Source: Clostridiaceae bacterium
GTDB lineage: Bacteria; Bacillota; Clostridia; DSM-8532
NCBI GenBank assembly: GCA_012719545.1
Contig: JAAYAD010000081.1
Span: 1-40,496 of the forward strand
DNA: 40,496 bases
Reading direction: 5' to 3'
A model generated the notes under the pieces. That model ran no database searches, was not told where the DNA came from, and saw only the letters and a program-made list of their open reading frames with translations. Position numbers and translations under genes: made by a program. This document shows, piece after piece, positions 17,026-26,216 of the stretch (positions are counted from its first letter, which is position 1; every line of letters begins with the position of its first letter).

Positions 17026-18114
17026 TCAGGCATTATTGGCTTTCAGTATGGCAGGTACCAAAATATCCATTTCGGTATTCGTTTTGTTTATCTGGGATAT
17101 AATCAGATCAACTATTATTTCCGCCATTTTTATCTCATCCTGTTTCATGTGGGGTATGGATAGACCCAGAGGTCCATCTATACAGGCTATTTTTATTTTT
17201 TCACCTACATTTGCCGAAGTTCTGCCCGAGGCTTCCATTATGGCTGGTATCAGGCTGTATTCTGCGCATATAATTCCGTCAATCTGATCCTTATATTCAG
17301 CCAAATAATCGGCAGCCTTTCTGACATTGTCCTCCTGCGGGTGGTGTTCATATATATTTTCGTCAAAGGTTAGCGTACATTCAGGAAAGGTTGCAATGGA
17401 CAATTCTGAAGCAGCCTCGTAAAAGCCGTTCCTTCGCTCCTGAAGCGAGGATGTACCCACAATTTGCGGCGAAATAAAGGCAAGTTTCCTGCACCCCTGC
17501 TCCCAAAGATGTTTTACCAGGGTTTTGACTGCCTGTTTGTTATCGGTTCTTACCGAGGGTACCGATATCCCCTCAAGCTTCTTATCAATTATGACAACAG
17601 GAAAATCTTCAAGTATAAGCTTTAATATATTGGGATTATAATAAAGCCCATGGCATGGCATGACCACCAGCCCTGAAATCTTGGATTTTAGAAGGAAATC
17701 TATTTCGTCCGTTTCTTTCTGGCGATCATAATATGAAAATCTGATTATGGTTTTATAGCCTTTTTCTTCGGCTTTTCGATCAAGTCTGTAAATTAAATCC
17801 AGGCCAAAAGAGCTTGATACATGTTCCATGACAACGCCGATTGTTTTATAGCTGTTACCGGACTCATAGTTCCCTTCCTCTGAAGGATTATCAAAAACCT
17901 TGTTTACAAAGGTTCCCTTTCCGGGTATCCTCTGCAGCAACCCTTCTTCCCTCAGCATGTTAAGCGCTTTTTTTATAGTTATCACGCTTACTCCGTATTT
18001 TTCCGTCAATTCATCGTCCGATGGCAATTTCGCACCTTCAGAATAGACGTTTTCGTCTATCTTTTTCTTTATATCATCGTATATCTTCTTGTATAAAAAG
18101 CTTTTCCTGGCCAT
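17026..18114 (-). CDS. GntR-type regulator with LacI-like sugar-binding domain
   Basis: This 362-aa cytoplasmic regulator has an N-terminal GntR winged helix (about residues 3-72, with LPSDDELTEKYGVSVITIKK and GKGTFV). A periplasmic-binding-protein-like effector domain follows (about 90-360: TIGVVMEHVSS, SGLVVMPCHG, FPVVIIDKKLEG, KLAFISPQ, DGIICAEYS). This is the AraR/GntR-LacI hybrid architecture, which normally represses sugar genes until a sugar binds. ATG 18114 has GGGGGA 7 nt upstream and is chosen over the in-frame TTG at 18129. It lies between the two halves of the glycan locus and probably controls both. Confidence 0.93.
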   Translation of the reverse strand: MARKSFLYKKIYDDIKKKIDENVYSEGAKLPSDDELTEKYGVSVITIKKALNMLREEGLLQRIPGKGTFVNKVFDNPSEEGNYESGNSYKTIGVVMEHVSSSFGLDLIYRLDRKAEEKGYKTIIRFSYYDRQKETDEIDFLLKSKISGLVVMPCHGLYYNPNILKLILEDFPVVIIDKKLEGISVPSVRTDNKQAVKTLVKHLWEQGCRKLAFISPQIVGTSSLQERRNGFYEAASELSIATFPECTLTFDENIYEHHPQEDNVRKAADYLAEYKDQIDGIICAEYSLIPAIMEASGRTSANVGEKIKIACIDGPLGLSIPHMKQDEIKMAEIIVDLIISQINKTNTEMDILVPAILKANNA

Positions 18115-18181
18115 ATGGACATCCCCCAATTATGTCCCGTTTTTTTTCTTAGGTTTTATATCTTACAGCACTATTTTATAC

Positions 18182-18193
18182 TTAATATATTAA
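18182..18193. promoter_or_regulatory. TTAATATATTAA palindrome upstream of the regulator gene
   Basis: This 12-bp perfect palindrome lies 68 nt upstream of the regulator start and contains the same ATATATT core as the sites at 16731 and 16921. AATATATT also occurs at 18384-18391 in the divergent leader. A common operator is inferred, with low confidence because the region is AT-rich. Confidence 0.3.
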
Positions 18194-18340
18194 TTATTCA
18201 ATAAGGCATTTGCCAGTGATTTAAGAATAATTTAAACTTACATTGTAAAGGCAATTACCGTTCATTTATCTTGTATAAATACATTATATACTAAATAATA
18301 CCTTTTTAGTTAACCCTCAAGTTAATTATATTAATATTCA

Positions 18341-18369
18341 TTGACAAAGCAGTACACGTATATTAGATT
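18341..18369 (+). promoter_or_regulatory. Candidate promoter of the GH38-MFS-PHP operon
   Basis: Consensus TTGACA (18341-18346) is followed after 17 nt by TAGATT (18364-18369). The start would be near 18376, giving a leader of about 54 nt. The AATATATT octamer at 18384-18391 lies just downstream, a good place for a repressor. Confidence 0.6.
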
Positions 18370-18429
18370 TATATATAGTTCCAAATATATTCAATATAAT
18401 TATCTCATTAGTGAATAGGAGATGCTGAT

Positions 18430-21408
18430 ATGCCATACCCGTTCAAAGAGATTAAACCAAAACTCAGTAACACATTAGAGCTGATTTCCAAGTCAATTTT
18501 TACTCCTATCGCAACTCTTCAAGCTGAAATGTGGAAAACTAAAGAACCCGTCCCATTTGACCAGCGCTTAACCGGAGAATACTCAAAAGTTGCCATTGGC
18601 GATAGCTGGGGCGAATTATGGGATTGTGCATGGTTTCACTTTACAGGAACCGTCCCGGAGACAGCCAAAGGCGCCAATGTAGTTGCACTCATTGATTTAA
18701 GCGGAGAAGCATGTATATTTGATGAAACAGGCTGCCCCGTCCAGGGTCTTACAACTGTTACTTCCGAATTTGATTACACTCACGGAAGACCCGGTAAGCG
18801 TGTTGTTGAAATAACATCCTGTGCTTGCGGCGGAGAAGTCATAGATATATGGGCAGATGCGGGATGCAATGATTTATTTGGAAAATACCAGGATCACGGC
18901 ACTTTAAAACAAGCCCACATCGCTATATGCAACCCGAATATGAGAATGCTCTACTACGATTTTGAAGTTCTTTATACTCTTCTCAACAACCTTCCTGAAA
19001 ATTCAGCGAGAGCCGTAAGCATTATGCATTCACTTAATGAGGCATCGCTTGTTTTAAATGAATTCACCGATAAAGAGGCCGCCCTGGCAAGAGAAATTCT
19101 TGCGCCTGCACTCAATAAAAAAGGCGGAGATCCATCACTTTCTGTAAGCGCCATTGGTCATGCCCATATAGACCTTGCCTGGCTGTGGCCTATAAGAGAA
19201 ACCAAGAGAAAGGCAGTAAGAACTTTTTCAACTGCTTTAATGATGATGGATAAATATCCGGATTACATATTTGGAGCAAGCCAGGCTCAGCTCTATGCAT
19301 GGGTAAAGGAAGAATATCCGGCGCTGTATGAAAAAATAAAGGAAAAGATTAAGCAAGGCCGCTGGGAAGTTCAGGGGGCAATGTGGGTAGAGGCCGATAC
19401 AAATGTTTCCGGCGGAGAAGCTTTGGTTAGGCAAATCCTTTATGGAAAGCGTTTCTTCTGGAATGAATTCCAAAAGGATATGAAGGTTTTGTGGCTTCCT
19501 GATGTGTTCGGGTATACCGGTTCGCTGCCCCAGCTTCTTAAGAAGTCTGGTGTAGATTATTTTATGACTATAAAACTGTCATGGAGTGTACACAACAAAT
19601 TCCCCCACCACACTTTCATCTGGACAGGAATTGACGGAAGCGAAGTTCTTGCCCATATGCCTCCTGAAGGTACATATAACTCTGCCGCAAGCCCCACTTC
19701 CATTAAAAAGGCCGAATATGAATACCTGGACAATGGAATCGCTCCCGAATGCCTGCTTCTTTTTGGTATTGGCGATGGCGGCGGCGGCCCTGGCGAAGAA
19801 CATCTGGAAAGATTAGTCCGTGAAAAAAATCTCGATGGCCTGCCACCCGTTACTCAGGAACATTCAATAGATTTCTTCAATAGAATCAACAAGTATCGTT
19901 CCAAATTAAAGTCATGGCGCGGTGAGCTTTATCTTGAAAGGCACCAGGGCACCTATACAACACAGGCCAGAAACAAAAAGTACAACCGCAAGCTTGAGAT
20001 AATTTTAAGGGAGCTTGAGTTTGTTTCCATGCTGGCAAGCTTACTCAAAGGCTACAAATATCCGGCACAGGAAATTGAAACCATATGGAAGGAAGTTCTT
20101 CTCTATCAATTCCATGATATACTTCCCGGTTCATCAATAAAGAGAGTTTATGACGAGTCTTTAGAGCGCTATAAAATTCTGGAGGAAGAAGTATCTGTTC
20201 TTCTTTCAAAAGCATATGAGGCTCTTGGAGTAACCTGCCCCACAGTATTTAATACTCTGTCCTGGAATAGATGCGAATGGATAAAACATAATGACCAATG
20301 GTTCAAGGTTATGGTTCCATCCATGGGCTATTCTCCGCTTGTCAGTAAGTCCGATAACAGTACTTTAACCATGAAGGCAGAGACTAACTTACTTGAGAAC
20401 GACAAGCTAAAGGTCACATTTAACGAGGATGGATCAATTAAATCAATTTTTGATAAAGAAAACGGAAGGGAAGCAATCGCTCCCGGTGCAGCAGCAAACA
20501 AGCTGGCAGTTTATTATGACGACGGCGATGCATGGGATATTTCCATTCTGTATCCTCAAAGACCTGCCGGAAGTTTTGTTCTGGAAAGCACAGAAGCAAC
20601 GGTGGACGGACCTAAGGCAGAATTGGTTCAGACATACAGTTACGGCAGCTCTCGTATTGAACAGCGGATTAGTCTTACCCACGGCAGCCGCAGGCTAGAT
20701 TTTGCAACCAAAGTTGACTGGCAGGAAAACTCTAAGATGCTGAGGGTATCATTCCCCGTTAATGTTTCAGCACTGGATGCTACCTGCGGTATACAATTCG
20801 GCTCCATAAAAAGACCTGTATTCCCCAACACAAGCTTTGACATGGCCAAAAACGAAGTTTGTGCACATAAGTGGGTTGACATGTCAGAACCGGGCTATGG
20901 CGTGGCACTCCTAAACGACTGCAAATACGGTCATTATGTTCATGAAAATGTACTTGATTTAAATCTTTTAAGAAGTACGGATTACCCCGGAATAAACGCC
21001 GACAGGGGACTGCATGAATTTACATACAGCCTGTATCCGCACGCAGGAGATCATATTGCAGGAAACGTGGTTAGGGAAGCTTACGAGCTTAATATGCCGC
21101 TTAGAGTTGTATTGCCCCAGGCTGATACACAGATTCAGCAAGATTCCGTATCTCTTGTTGAGGTTGACAGAAAGAATATTATAGTTGAAACAGTGAAGAA
21201 AGCAGAAGACAGCGACAGCGTAATAATAAGGCTTTACGAATGCGATGGAATGAGCACAACAGCTAATTTGAAGTTTGGTATAGCTCCTAAGAAAATCGTT
21301 CCCGTTGACCTTATGGAAAATGAAATTGGAGAAGCTGAGGAATACAGCAATTCTGCCTCACTCTCATTTAAGCCCTTTGAAATATTAACATTAAAGTTAA
21401 CTTTTTAG
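18430..21408 (+). CDS. GH38 alpha-mannosidase
   Basis: This 992-aa cytoplasmic retaining glycosidase has the usual bacterial GH38 size and order. An N-terminal beta-sandwich (1-230) is followed by the catalytic barrel beginning SAIGHAHIDLAWLWP (zinc ligands H244, H246 or D248). The nucleophile is D358 in WLPDVFGYTGSLPQ. Further sites are ERHQGTYTTQARNKKYNRKLE-like sequence near residue 500 and FHDILPGSSIKRVY, and a large C-terminal beta region follows. It releases mannose from alpha-mannosides. It is the first gene of a plus-strand operon with an MFS transporter and a PHP hydrolase. AGGAGATG lies just before the ATG. Confidence 0.95.
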   Translation: MPYPFKEIKPKLSNTLELISKSIFTPIATLQAEMWKTKEPVPFDQRLTGEYSKVAIGDSWGELWDCAWFHFTGTVPETAKGANVVALIDLSGEACIFDETGCPVQGLTTVTSEFDYTHGRPGKRVVEITSCACGGEVIDIWADAGCNDLFGKYQDHGTLKQAHIAICNPNMRMLYYDFEVLYTLLNNLPENSARAVSIMHSLNEASLVLNEFTDKEAALAREILAPALNKKGGDPSLSVSAIGHAHIDLAWLWPIRETKRKAVRTFSTALMMMDKYPDYIFGASQAQLYAWVKEEYPALYEKIKEKIKQGRWEVQGAMWVEADTNVSGGEALVRQILYGKRFFWNEFQKDMKVLWLPDVFGYTGSLPQLLKKSGVDYFMTIKLSWSVHNKFPHHTFIWTGIDGSEVLAHMPPEGTYNSAASPTSIKKAEYEYLDNGIAPECLLLFGIGDGGGGPGEEHLERLVREKNLDGLPPVTQEHSIDFFNRINKYRSKLKSWRGELYLERHQGTYTTQARNKKYNRKLEIILRELEFVSMLASLLKGYKYPAQEIETIWKEVLLYQFHDILPGSSIKRVYDESLERYKILEEEVSVLLSKAYEALGVTCPTVFNTLSWNRCEWIKHNDQWFKVMVPSMGYSPLVSKSDNSTLTMKAETNLLENDKLKVTFNEDGSIKSIFDKENGREAIAPGAAANKLAVYYDDGDAWDISILYPQRPAGSFVLESTEATVDGPKAELVQTYSYGSSRIEQRISLTHGSRRLDFATKVDWQENSKMLRVSFPVNVSALDATCGIQFGSIKRPVFPNTSFDMAKNEVCAHKWVDMSEPGYGVALLNDCKYGHYVHENVLDLNLLRSTDYPGINADRGLHEFTYSLYPHAGDHIAGNVVREAYELNMPLRVVLPQADTQIQQDSVSLVEVDRKNIIVETVKKAEDSDSVIIRLYECDGMSTTANLKFGIAPKKIVPVDLMENEIGEAEEYSNSASLSFKPFEILTLKLTF

Positions 21409-21453
21409 TTATAGAGTATAGCGCTTGTTTAGCTTACGAGGGTTAAAGCAACT

Positions 21454-22713
21454 ATGGAAAATTTAAAAAAGCATCAGGCAAAAATTCTTCTGCTCTGCTG
21501 GTGCGCATATGCTGTAATTTACATAGGCCGGTATAACCTTTCCTTGGCTATACCGGCCATCCAGGATTTTTTGGGAGTAAACAAGTCCCAGATTGGACTT
21601 TTGGGAGGCCTGTTCCTTTGGATTTACGGAACAGGGCAGCTTATCAACGGTTTTATCGGCGATAAAGTATCAGCCAGGATGTACATATTTATAGGACTTT
21701 TGGTTACCGCCGTGGCAAATCTTGCTTTCGGGTTTTCCTTGAGCCTTGCAGTTATGTGCGTCATCTGGTCAATAAACGGTTTCTTTCAATCCATGATTTG
21801 GGGGCCCATTTCAAAGACTCTGACTCATTGGGTTCCTCCTGAGAAAAAGAATTTTGCCGCAGTTTTGATATCAACATCGGGAGTTGGCGGTACTTTAATA
21901 ACCTATCTTATTGCCGGCCAGATGCTGGCACGGCTGAATTGGAAATGGGCATTCTGGATTCCGTCCATTATCATATTTGCTTACTCCTTTATATGGCTTG
22001 CCTTTGCAAGAAATCGCCCCGAAGATATCGGCCTTGCATCAATCAATTCTGAAATATCTGTTGATATAAGCATAAGCTGTTCAAACAATTACACCCTTTG
22101 GGAAGTCATTAAAAAGACACGTCTGTGGTTCGTCATTATTGCATGTTTTGCACAGGCCATAGTAAAGGACGGCATAAATCTTTGGGCGCCTACATTTTTA
22201 TTGGAAACCCACAAACTTGACATAAAAACAACATCAGGCTTCATTACCGTTATTCCAATACTGAGTTTTGCAGGAATGATTTTTGCCGGATGGCTTAACA
22301 AAAAGTTTAATTACCAGGAAAAAACAGCCACAGCGGTTTTGTTCATCGCAGGGGTTGTTATGATAATTGGCTTTACTACCCTCGGCAGCAGGAATGCCAT
22401 TTGGGGAGTAATCTTCCTTGGTCTTTCCTCTGCGATGATGAACGGGGCCAACTCCCTGCTTCTTGGCATTGTTCCCATGAATTTTGCAAGGTACAACAAA
22501 GTTTCAGCTATTGCAGGGCTGCTGGATTTTGCGTCATATCTGATTTCAGGCTTTGCTGCAGCCATAACCGGATTTGTTCTTGACTTATCCGGCTGGGGTG
22601 GAATATTGGTATTCTGGATTATAGCAACAATAATAGGAACCATAGCCCTTGTTATCGGGCAGATTTACGACAATAAATCACTGGCGGCAGCAAATAACAT
22701 GCTGCGGGTGTAA
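21454..22713 (+). CDS. MFS transporter, organophosphate:phosphate antiporter (GlpT-like) type
   Basis: This 419-aa inner-membrane carrier has about 12 helices. IGRYNLSLAIPAIQDFL, the helix 2 region GLFLWIYGTGQLINGFIGDK, and INGFFQSMIWGPISKTLTHW match the OPA family (GlpT, UhpT, PgtP). Related MFS members carry other anions or sugars. OPA carriers exchange phosphate for glycerol phosphate or hexose phosphate, so the ligand here may be phosphorylated. It lies 45 nt after the GH38 gene. The ribosome binding site is weak (GAGGG 13 nt before the ATG), which suggests coupling to upstream translation. Confidence 0.85.
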   Translation: MENLKKHQAKILLLCWCAYAVIYIGRYNLSLAIPAIQDFLGVNKSQIGLLGGLFLWIYGTGQLINGFIGDKVSARMYIFIGLLVTAVANLAFGFSLSLAVMCVIWSINGFFQSMIWGPISKTLTHWVPPEKKNFAAVLISTSGVGGTLITYLIAGQMLARLNWKWAFWIPSIIIFAYSFIWLAFARNRPEDIGLASINSEISVDISISCSNNYTLWEVIKKTRLWFVIIACFAQAIVKDGINLWAPTFLLETHKLDIKTTSGFITVIPILSFAGMIFAGWLNKKFNYQEKTATAVLFIAGVVMIIGFTTLGSRNAIWGVIFLGLSSAMMNGANSLLLGIVPMNFARYNKVSAIAGLLDFASYLISGFAAAITGFVLDLSGWGGILVFWIIATIIGTIALVIGQIYDNKSLAAANNMLRV

Positions 22714-22731
22714 TAATCAAGGAGGCTTCCT

Positions 22732-24030
22732 ATGAGAAACGAAAACAGATATTTTGATGTTTATCCTAAAATCGTACCGGCAAACTCCTCGGTTTTGATT
22801 ATTATTAGAGACAGATATGGTCAATCCTTTTTAAGGGATGATAAGGAATACGAAATGAAGTATTTCCCCCTCGAAAGATTTTCTCAGACAGGCGAATATA
22901 AATACCAGGAAGCCAAAATTCTTAAGCCGCACAATGGAACTCTTAAAATACAGCAGTTCTTTACGGGCGAACAAGAACACATAATAGAAATATGCGAAAA
23001 AGGAAACGAAAAACATGCTCATAGATGGCAGTTCCGCATATATTCACTTGAGCCGGATCTTTTTTGCAGAAAACCGTATAAAGGCGACATGCACATGCAC
23101 ACCCATTATTCGGACGGGTATGAATCTCCGGCTTTTGTTACAGCTTCATGCAGAAAAATAGGCCTTGATTTTATGGCAATCACTGATCACAGACAGTACT
23201 ACCCATCAATTGAAAGTCAGGAAGCTTTTAAAGATTTGGATTTGGACATGCTGATATTAAGGGGTGAAGAAGTACATCCCCCTTTTAACCCTGTGCATAT
23301 GATAAATTTCGGGGGAAATTTCAGCATCAATGAACTGATAAAAAATAACGAAAAAGACTACTATTCAGAAGTTGAAAAGATAAAGGAAAAAATCAGTGAA
23401 GTTAAGGATGAGGACGCTCGTTTTCAGTGCGCCTCCTGTATCTGGACCTTTGAAAGAATACGTCAGGGCGGTGGTCTGGGAATATTTTGCCATCCATATT
23501 GGCAGGTCAGGGAAGGATATTATATATCCGATACCGTGATATCCTACCTTCTTAAAAACAAGCCCTTTGACGCAATGGAAATTATCAGCGGATATTACAG
23601 GCATGAAGAGGACAGCAATACTCTTCAGGTTGCCCGTTACCATGAGGAAAGAGCAAAAGGCAACAATATACCTGTTGTAGGAGTGAGCGATTCCCACGGA
23701 TGTGTAAACAGAGACCTTTTTGGCTGGTATTATACCATTGTTTTTTCACCCGAGCTTAAACAGGAAAAAATAATAAAAAGCATAAAGGAATTATACAGCG
23801 TTGCGGTTGAGGCTATACCCGGGGAAAGCCCCAGGGCATACGGCGATTTCAGGCTGGTAAAATACGCCCTTTACCTTATGCGTGAAATTTTCCCGGACCA
23901 TGATGAGATATGCTTTGACGAAGGAAAGCTCATGCTAAGATACCTGGAAGGAAACAGCAATACCGCTGATCTTATTGAAAAGCAAAAGGGCCGCGTACCA
24001 TCTCTTTATGATAAATTATGGGCTAAATAA
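22732..24030 (+). CDS. PHP-domain metal-dependent hydrolase (CehA/McbA-like)
   Basis: This 432-aa protein has an N-terminal beta domain (1-110) and then a PHP domain. The metal motifs are GDMHMHTHYSDG (H121, H123), AITDHRQY (D152, H153), EEVHPPF, IFCHPYWQ and VGVSDSHG. PHP enzymes of the CehA/McbA group cleave phosphoesters or other esters in a di- or trinuclear metal centre. Its place after an OPA-type transporter and an alpha-mannosidase suggests it removes a phosphoryl or ester group from the imported sugar. AGGAGG precedes the ATG, and the gene ends the operon. Confidence 0.85.
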   Translation: MRNENRYFDVYPKIVPANSSVLIIIRDRYGQSFLRDDKEYEMKYFPLERFSQTGEYKYQEAKILKPHNGTLKIQQFFTGEQEHIIEICEKGNEKHAHRWQFRIYSLEPDLFCRKPYKGDMHMHTHYSDGYESPAFVTASCRKIGLDFMAITDHRQYYPSIESQEAFKDLDLDMLILRGEEVHPPFNPVHMINFGGNFSINELIKNNEKDYYSEVEKIKEKISEVKDEDARFQCASCIWTFERIRQGGGLGIFCHPYWQVREGYYISDTVISYLLKNKPFDAMEIISGYYRHEEDSNTLQVARYHEERAKGNNIPVVGVSDSHGCVNRDLFGWYYTIVFSPELKQEKIIKSIKELYSVAVEAIPGESPRAYGDFRLVKYALYLMREIFPDHDEICFDEGKLMLRYLEGNSNTADLIEKQKGRVPSLYDKLWAK

Positions 24031-24189
24031 TGACCATTTTTATTAATAATACCTGTTGTACGATTTTTGGCAGCATCAATTCTGTTAGCTGAATAGCGGC
24101 AAAATAAGCATATCTATATATGTTTGGGCATTACGACTTAAGGTATGAATTTATAGTTTTTTTATAAACATTCCTTATAATAAGCCAAC

Positions 24190-24225
24190 GGGGCGAAAGG
24201 ATTATCCTTCCGCCCCTTTGTTATT
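24190..24225 (+). terminator. Terminator of the GH38-MFS-PHP operon
   Basis: GGGGCGAAAGGAT (24190-24202) pairs with ATCCTTCCGCCCC (24204-24216), with one mismatch and an AT-rich tip, and is followed by TTTGTTATT. It lies 160 nt past the PHP gene stop. The converging GH2 gene ends at 24292. Confidence 0.85.
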
Positions 24226-24291
24226 ATGTTACAGTCACTATAGAACCTCGTGCTATATCTCGCCCATTTGGCTATGTTTGGTTACTTTCTG

Positions 24292-26055
24292 CTACTCTTC
24301 AATTGCAGCTTTGATTGTATTTATTTTCTTTATTATTGCAGGATCGAATTTAGGTTTTCTGTCGTAAGTATATAGCCCGTTAACTTCAATTTCCACATCG
24401 TACAGCTGGGTATAACAGAAAGCACATATATTGGGGTTTTCAAGCAAAGTACGAGTGAGCTTTTCGTATCTGTCCAAAAATTCTTCTTCACTCTTTGGTC
24501 TTGAACCATATCCCCATGACTCTTTGTCCTTCTGCCCGGGATTCCACCAGATACCACCGTATTCGCTGACAAAATAGGGCTGGCCTTCATAACGCTGTCT
24601 TTCCGGGAACGTATTGAATACTTCTCCACCTGTTTTCATGGGCTCAAATTTTGCCGCGAAAACTTCAGGATCCTGCTCATAGATATGAATGTCAAAAACA
24701 TCTGTTACCACGTGATAGTTGCCGCTTGTGTCTATAACCGGTCTGGTTCTGTCAATGGCCTTGGTCACCTGGTAAACTATGCGCAATATTTCATTGTCCT
24801 GAGGAATTGCTCCTATTCCGGCAGGGTCTTTTAAATCCCAGGTTTCATTGAAGGGACACCAGCCAATTATTGCGGGACTGTTAAAATCTCTTTTGAGTAC
24901 TTCCATCCATTCAGGGAGGAAATGCTCTAACCCTTCCGGTTTTGTTATATCAAGGCCCCAGCTTGCCTGTTCGCCCCAGACAAGATAACCTAATTTATCC
25001 GCCCAATAAAGGAATCTTGGTTCAAATACTTTCTGATGAAGCCTTGCACCGTTGAAGCCCAGACCCATGGATATTTCAATATCCTTTTTAAGGTCTTCAT
25101 CGCTGGGTGCGGTGTAGATGCCATCAGGATAATAGCCCTGATCCAGTACAAGCCTCTGGAATACCGGCTTTCCATTTATGTATATGGCCTTGTTCTTAAT
25201 TGTTATGGAACGAAGGCCAAAATAGCTCTCAACATGGTCAACAATTTCTCCGTTTCTTTGAATGGACACATTCAAATCATAAAGATTGGGTTCTCCGGGA
25301 CCCCAGGGATGAATCTCAGAAAGTTTAAGGGTTAAAAATCCATACTGCCCTGTAATAACGGCGCTGCCGCTTCCAACCATTCTGGAATCAAAAATTGCTT
25401 TTGCATTAAGTGTACATCCGTCAGTACAGCCTTCTACCAAAGCTTCAATATGCAATAAACCATTATCAAGATCAGGTATATATTTCATGGATTCAATATA
25501 GGTGTTGGGCACATATTCAAGCCAAACAGTCTGCCATATACCTGTTGACCTGGTATAATGGCATCCGCGGGAATAATATTGAGTGCTTTGTTTTCCAGAA
25601 GGCTGTTTGCCAGATCTCACATCATCCTCTGCGCATACAATGATGGTGTTTTCCCCATCCAGCAAATGCTTTGTAATATCCAGAGCAAAGGATGAAAATC
25701 CTCCCTTATGGGTACCCACAGATACTCCGTTTATCCATACCTCAGTATAGTAATCAACCGCTCCAAAGTGGAGAAGAACCCTTCCATTTTTCCAATCTGA
25801 AGGTATTGTAAATTTTCTTCTATACCAAACCGCAGCCATAAAGTCCTTGTATTCCACTCCCGAGAGCTTGCTTTCAGGACAGAACGGCACAATTATTTTG
25901 CCGGAAAGCTTCTCTGCTGAAGAAAGGCCTCTTTCCCTTCCGCTTTTTCCATGATCAATTTCAAATTCCCATTCCCCGTTGAGATTAATCCAGGCTTCCC
26001 TTCTCATCTGTGGCCTTGGATACTCAGGACGTGGAATATTGCAAGCATTAGACAT
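24292..26055 (-). CDS. Glycoside hydrolase family 2 enzyme
   Basis: This 587-aa cytoplasmic retaining glycosidase is compact, close to beta-glucuronidase in size. It has a sugar-binding jelly roll (about 15-180, with WYRRKFTIP and VDYYTEVWINGVSVGTHKGG), an immunoglobulin-like domain (about 185-285) and a TIM barrel. The acid/base is E404 in GWCPFNETWD and the nucleophile E498 in YFVSEYGG. Linkage and sugar (beta-galactoside, glucuronide or mannoside) cannot be told apart from sequence alone. It is monocistronic under a consensus promoter and divergent from an ArsR-type regulator. Confidence 0.93.
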   Translation of the reverse strand: MSNACNIPRPEYPRPQMRREAWINLNGEWEFEIDHGKSGRERGLSSAEKLSGKIIVPFCPESKLSGVEYKDFMAAVWYRRKFTIPSDWKNGRVLLHFGAVDYYTEVWINGVSVGTHKGGFSSFALDITKHLLDGENTIIVCAEDDVRSGKQPSGKQSTQYYSRGCHYTRSTGIWQTVWLEYVPNTYIESMKYIPDLDNGLLHIEALVEGCTDGCTLNAKAIFDSRMVGSGSAVITGQYGFLTLKLSEIHPWGPGEPNLYDLNVSIQRNGEIVDHVESYFGLRSITIKNKAIYINGKPVFQRLVLDQGYYPDGIYTAPSDEDLKKDIEISMGLGFNGARLHQKVFEPRFLYWADKLGYLVWGEQASWGLDITKPEGLEHFLPEWMEVLKRDFNSPAIIGWCPFNETWDLKDPAGIGAIPQDNEILRIVYQVTKAIDRTRPVIDTSGNYHVVTDVFDIHIYEQDPEVFAAKFEPMKTGGEVFNTFPERQRYEGQPYFVSEYGGIWWNPGQKDKESWGYGSRPKSEEEFLDRYEKLTRTLLENPNICAFCYTQLYDVEIEVNGLYTYDRKPKFDPAIIKKINTIKAAIEE

Positions 26056-26123
26056 AAAATAACCCTTCCTTTAGTTGACTTAAAAGTAAATGTAAAAGAG
26101 CAACACAAACATCTTATAAATTG

Positions 26124-26151
26124 ATTATAATCTACATTATTTAATTGTCAA
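26124..26151 (-). promoter_or_regulatory. Consensus promoter of the GH2 gene
   Basis: On the minus strand TTGACA (26146-26151) and TATAAT (26124-26129) are both perfect and separated by 16 nt. This strong promoter lies about 70 nt upstream of the GH2 ATG, so the gene probably depends on repression or on a short inducing window. Confidence 0.75.
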
Positions 26152-26157
26152 CAGATA

Positions 26158-26203
26158 TTGATTATTTAACTTTCTAGTTATATAATTAGTATAAATACTA
26201 ATG
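26158..26203 (+). promoter_or_regulatory. Promoter and palindromic operator of the ArsR-type regulator
   Basis: TTGGAT (26158-26163) and TATAAT (26182-26187) with an 18-nt spacer form the promoter. The perfect palindrome ATTAGTAT-AA-ATACTAAT (26186-26203) overlaps the end of the -10 and the start site. This is the size and position expected of an ArsR-family operator and indicates autoregulation. The GH2 -35 lies 35 bp away, so one bound dimer could influence both promoters. Confidence 0.65.
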
Positions 26204-26216
26204 TTGCGAGGTAATT

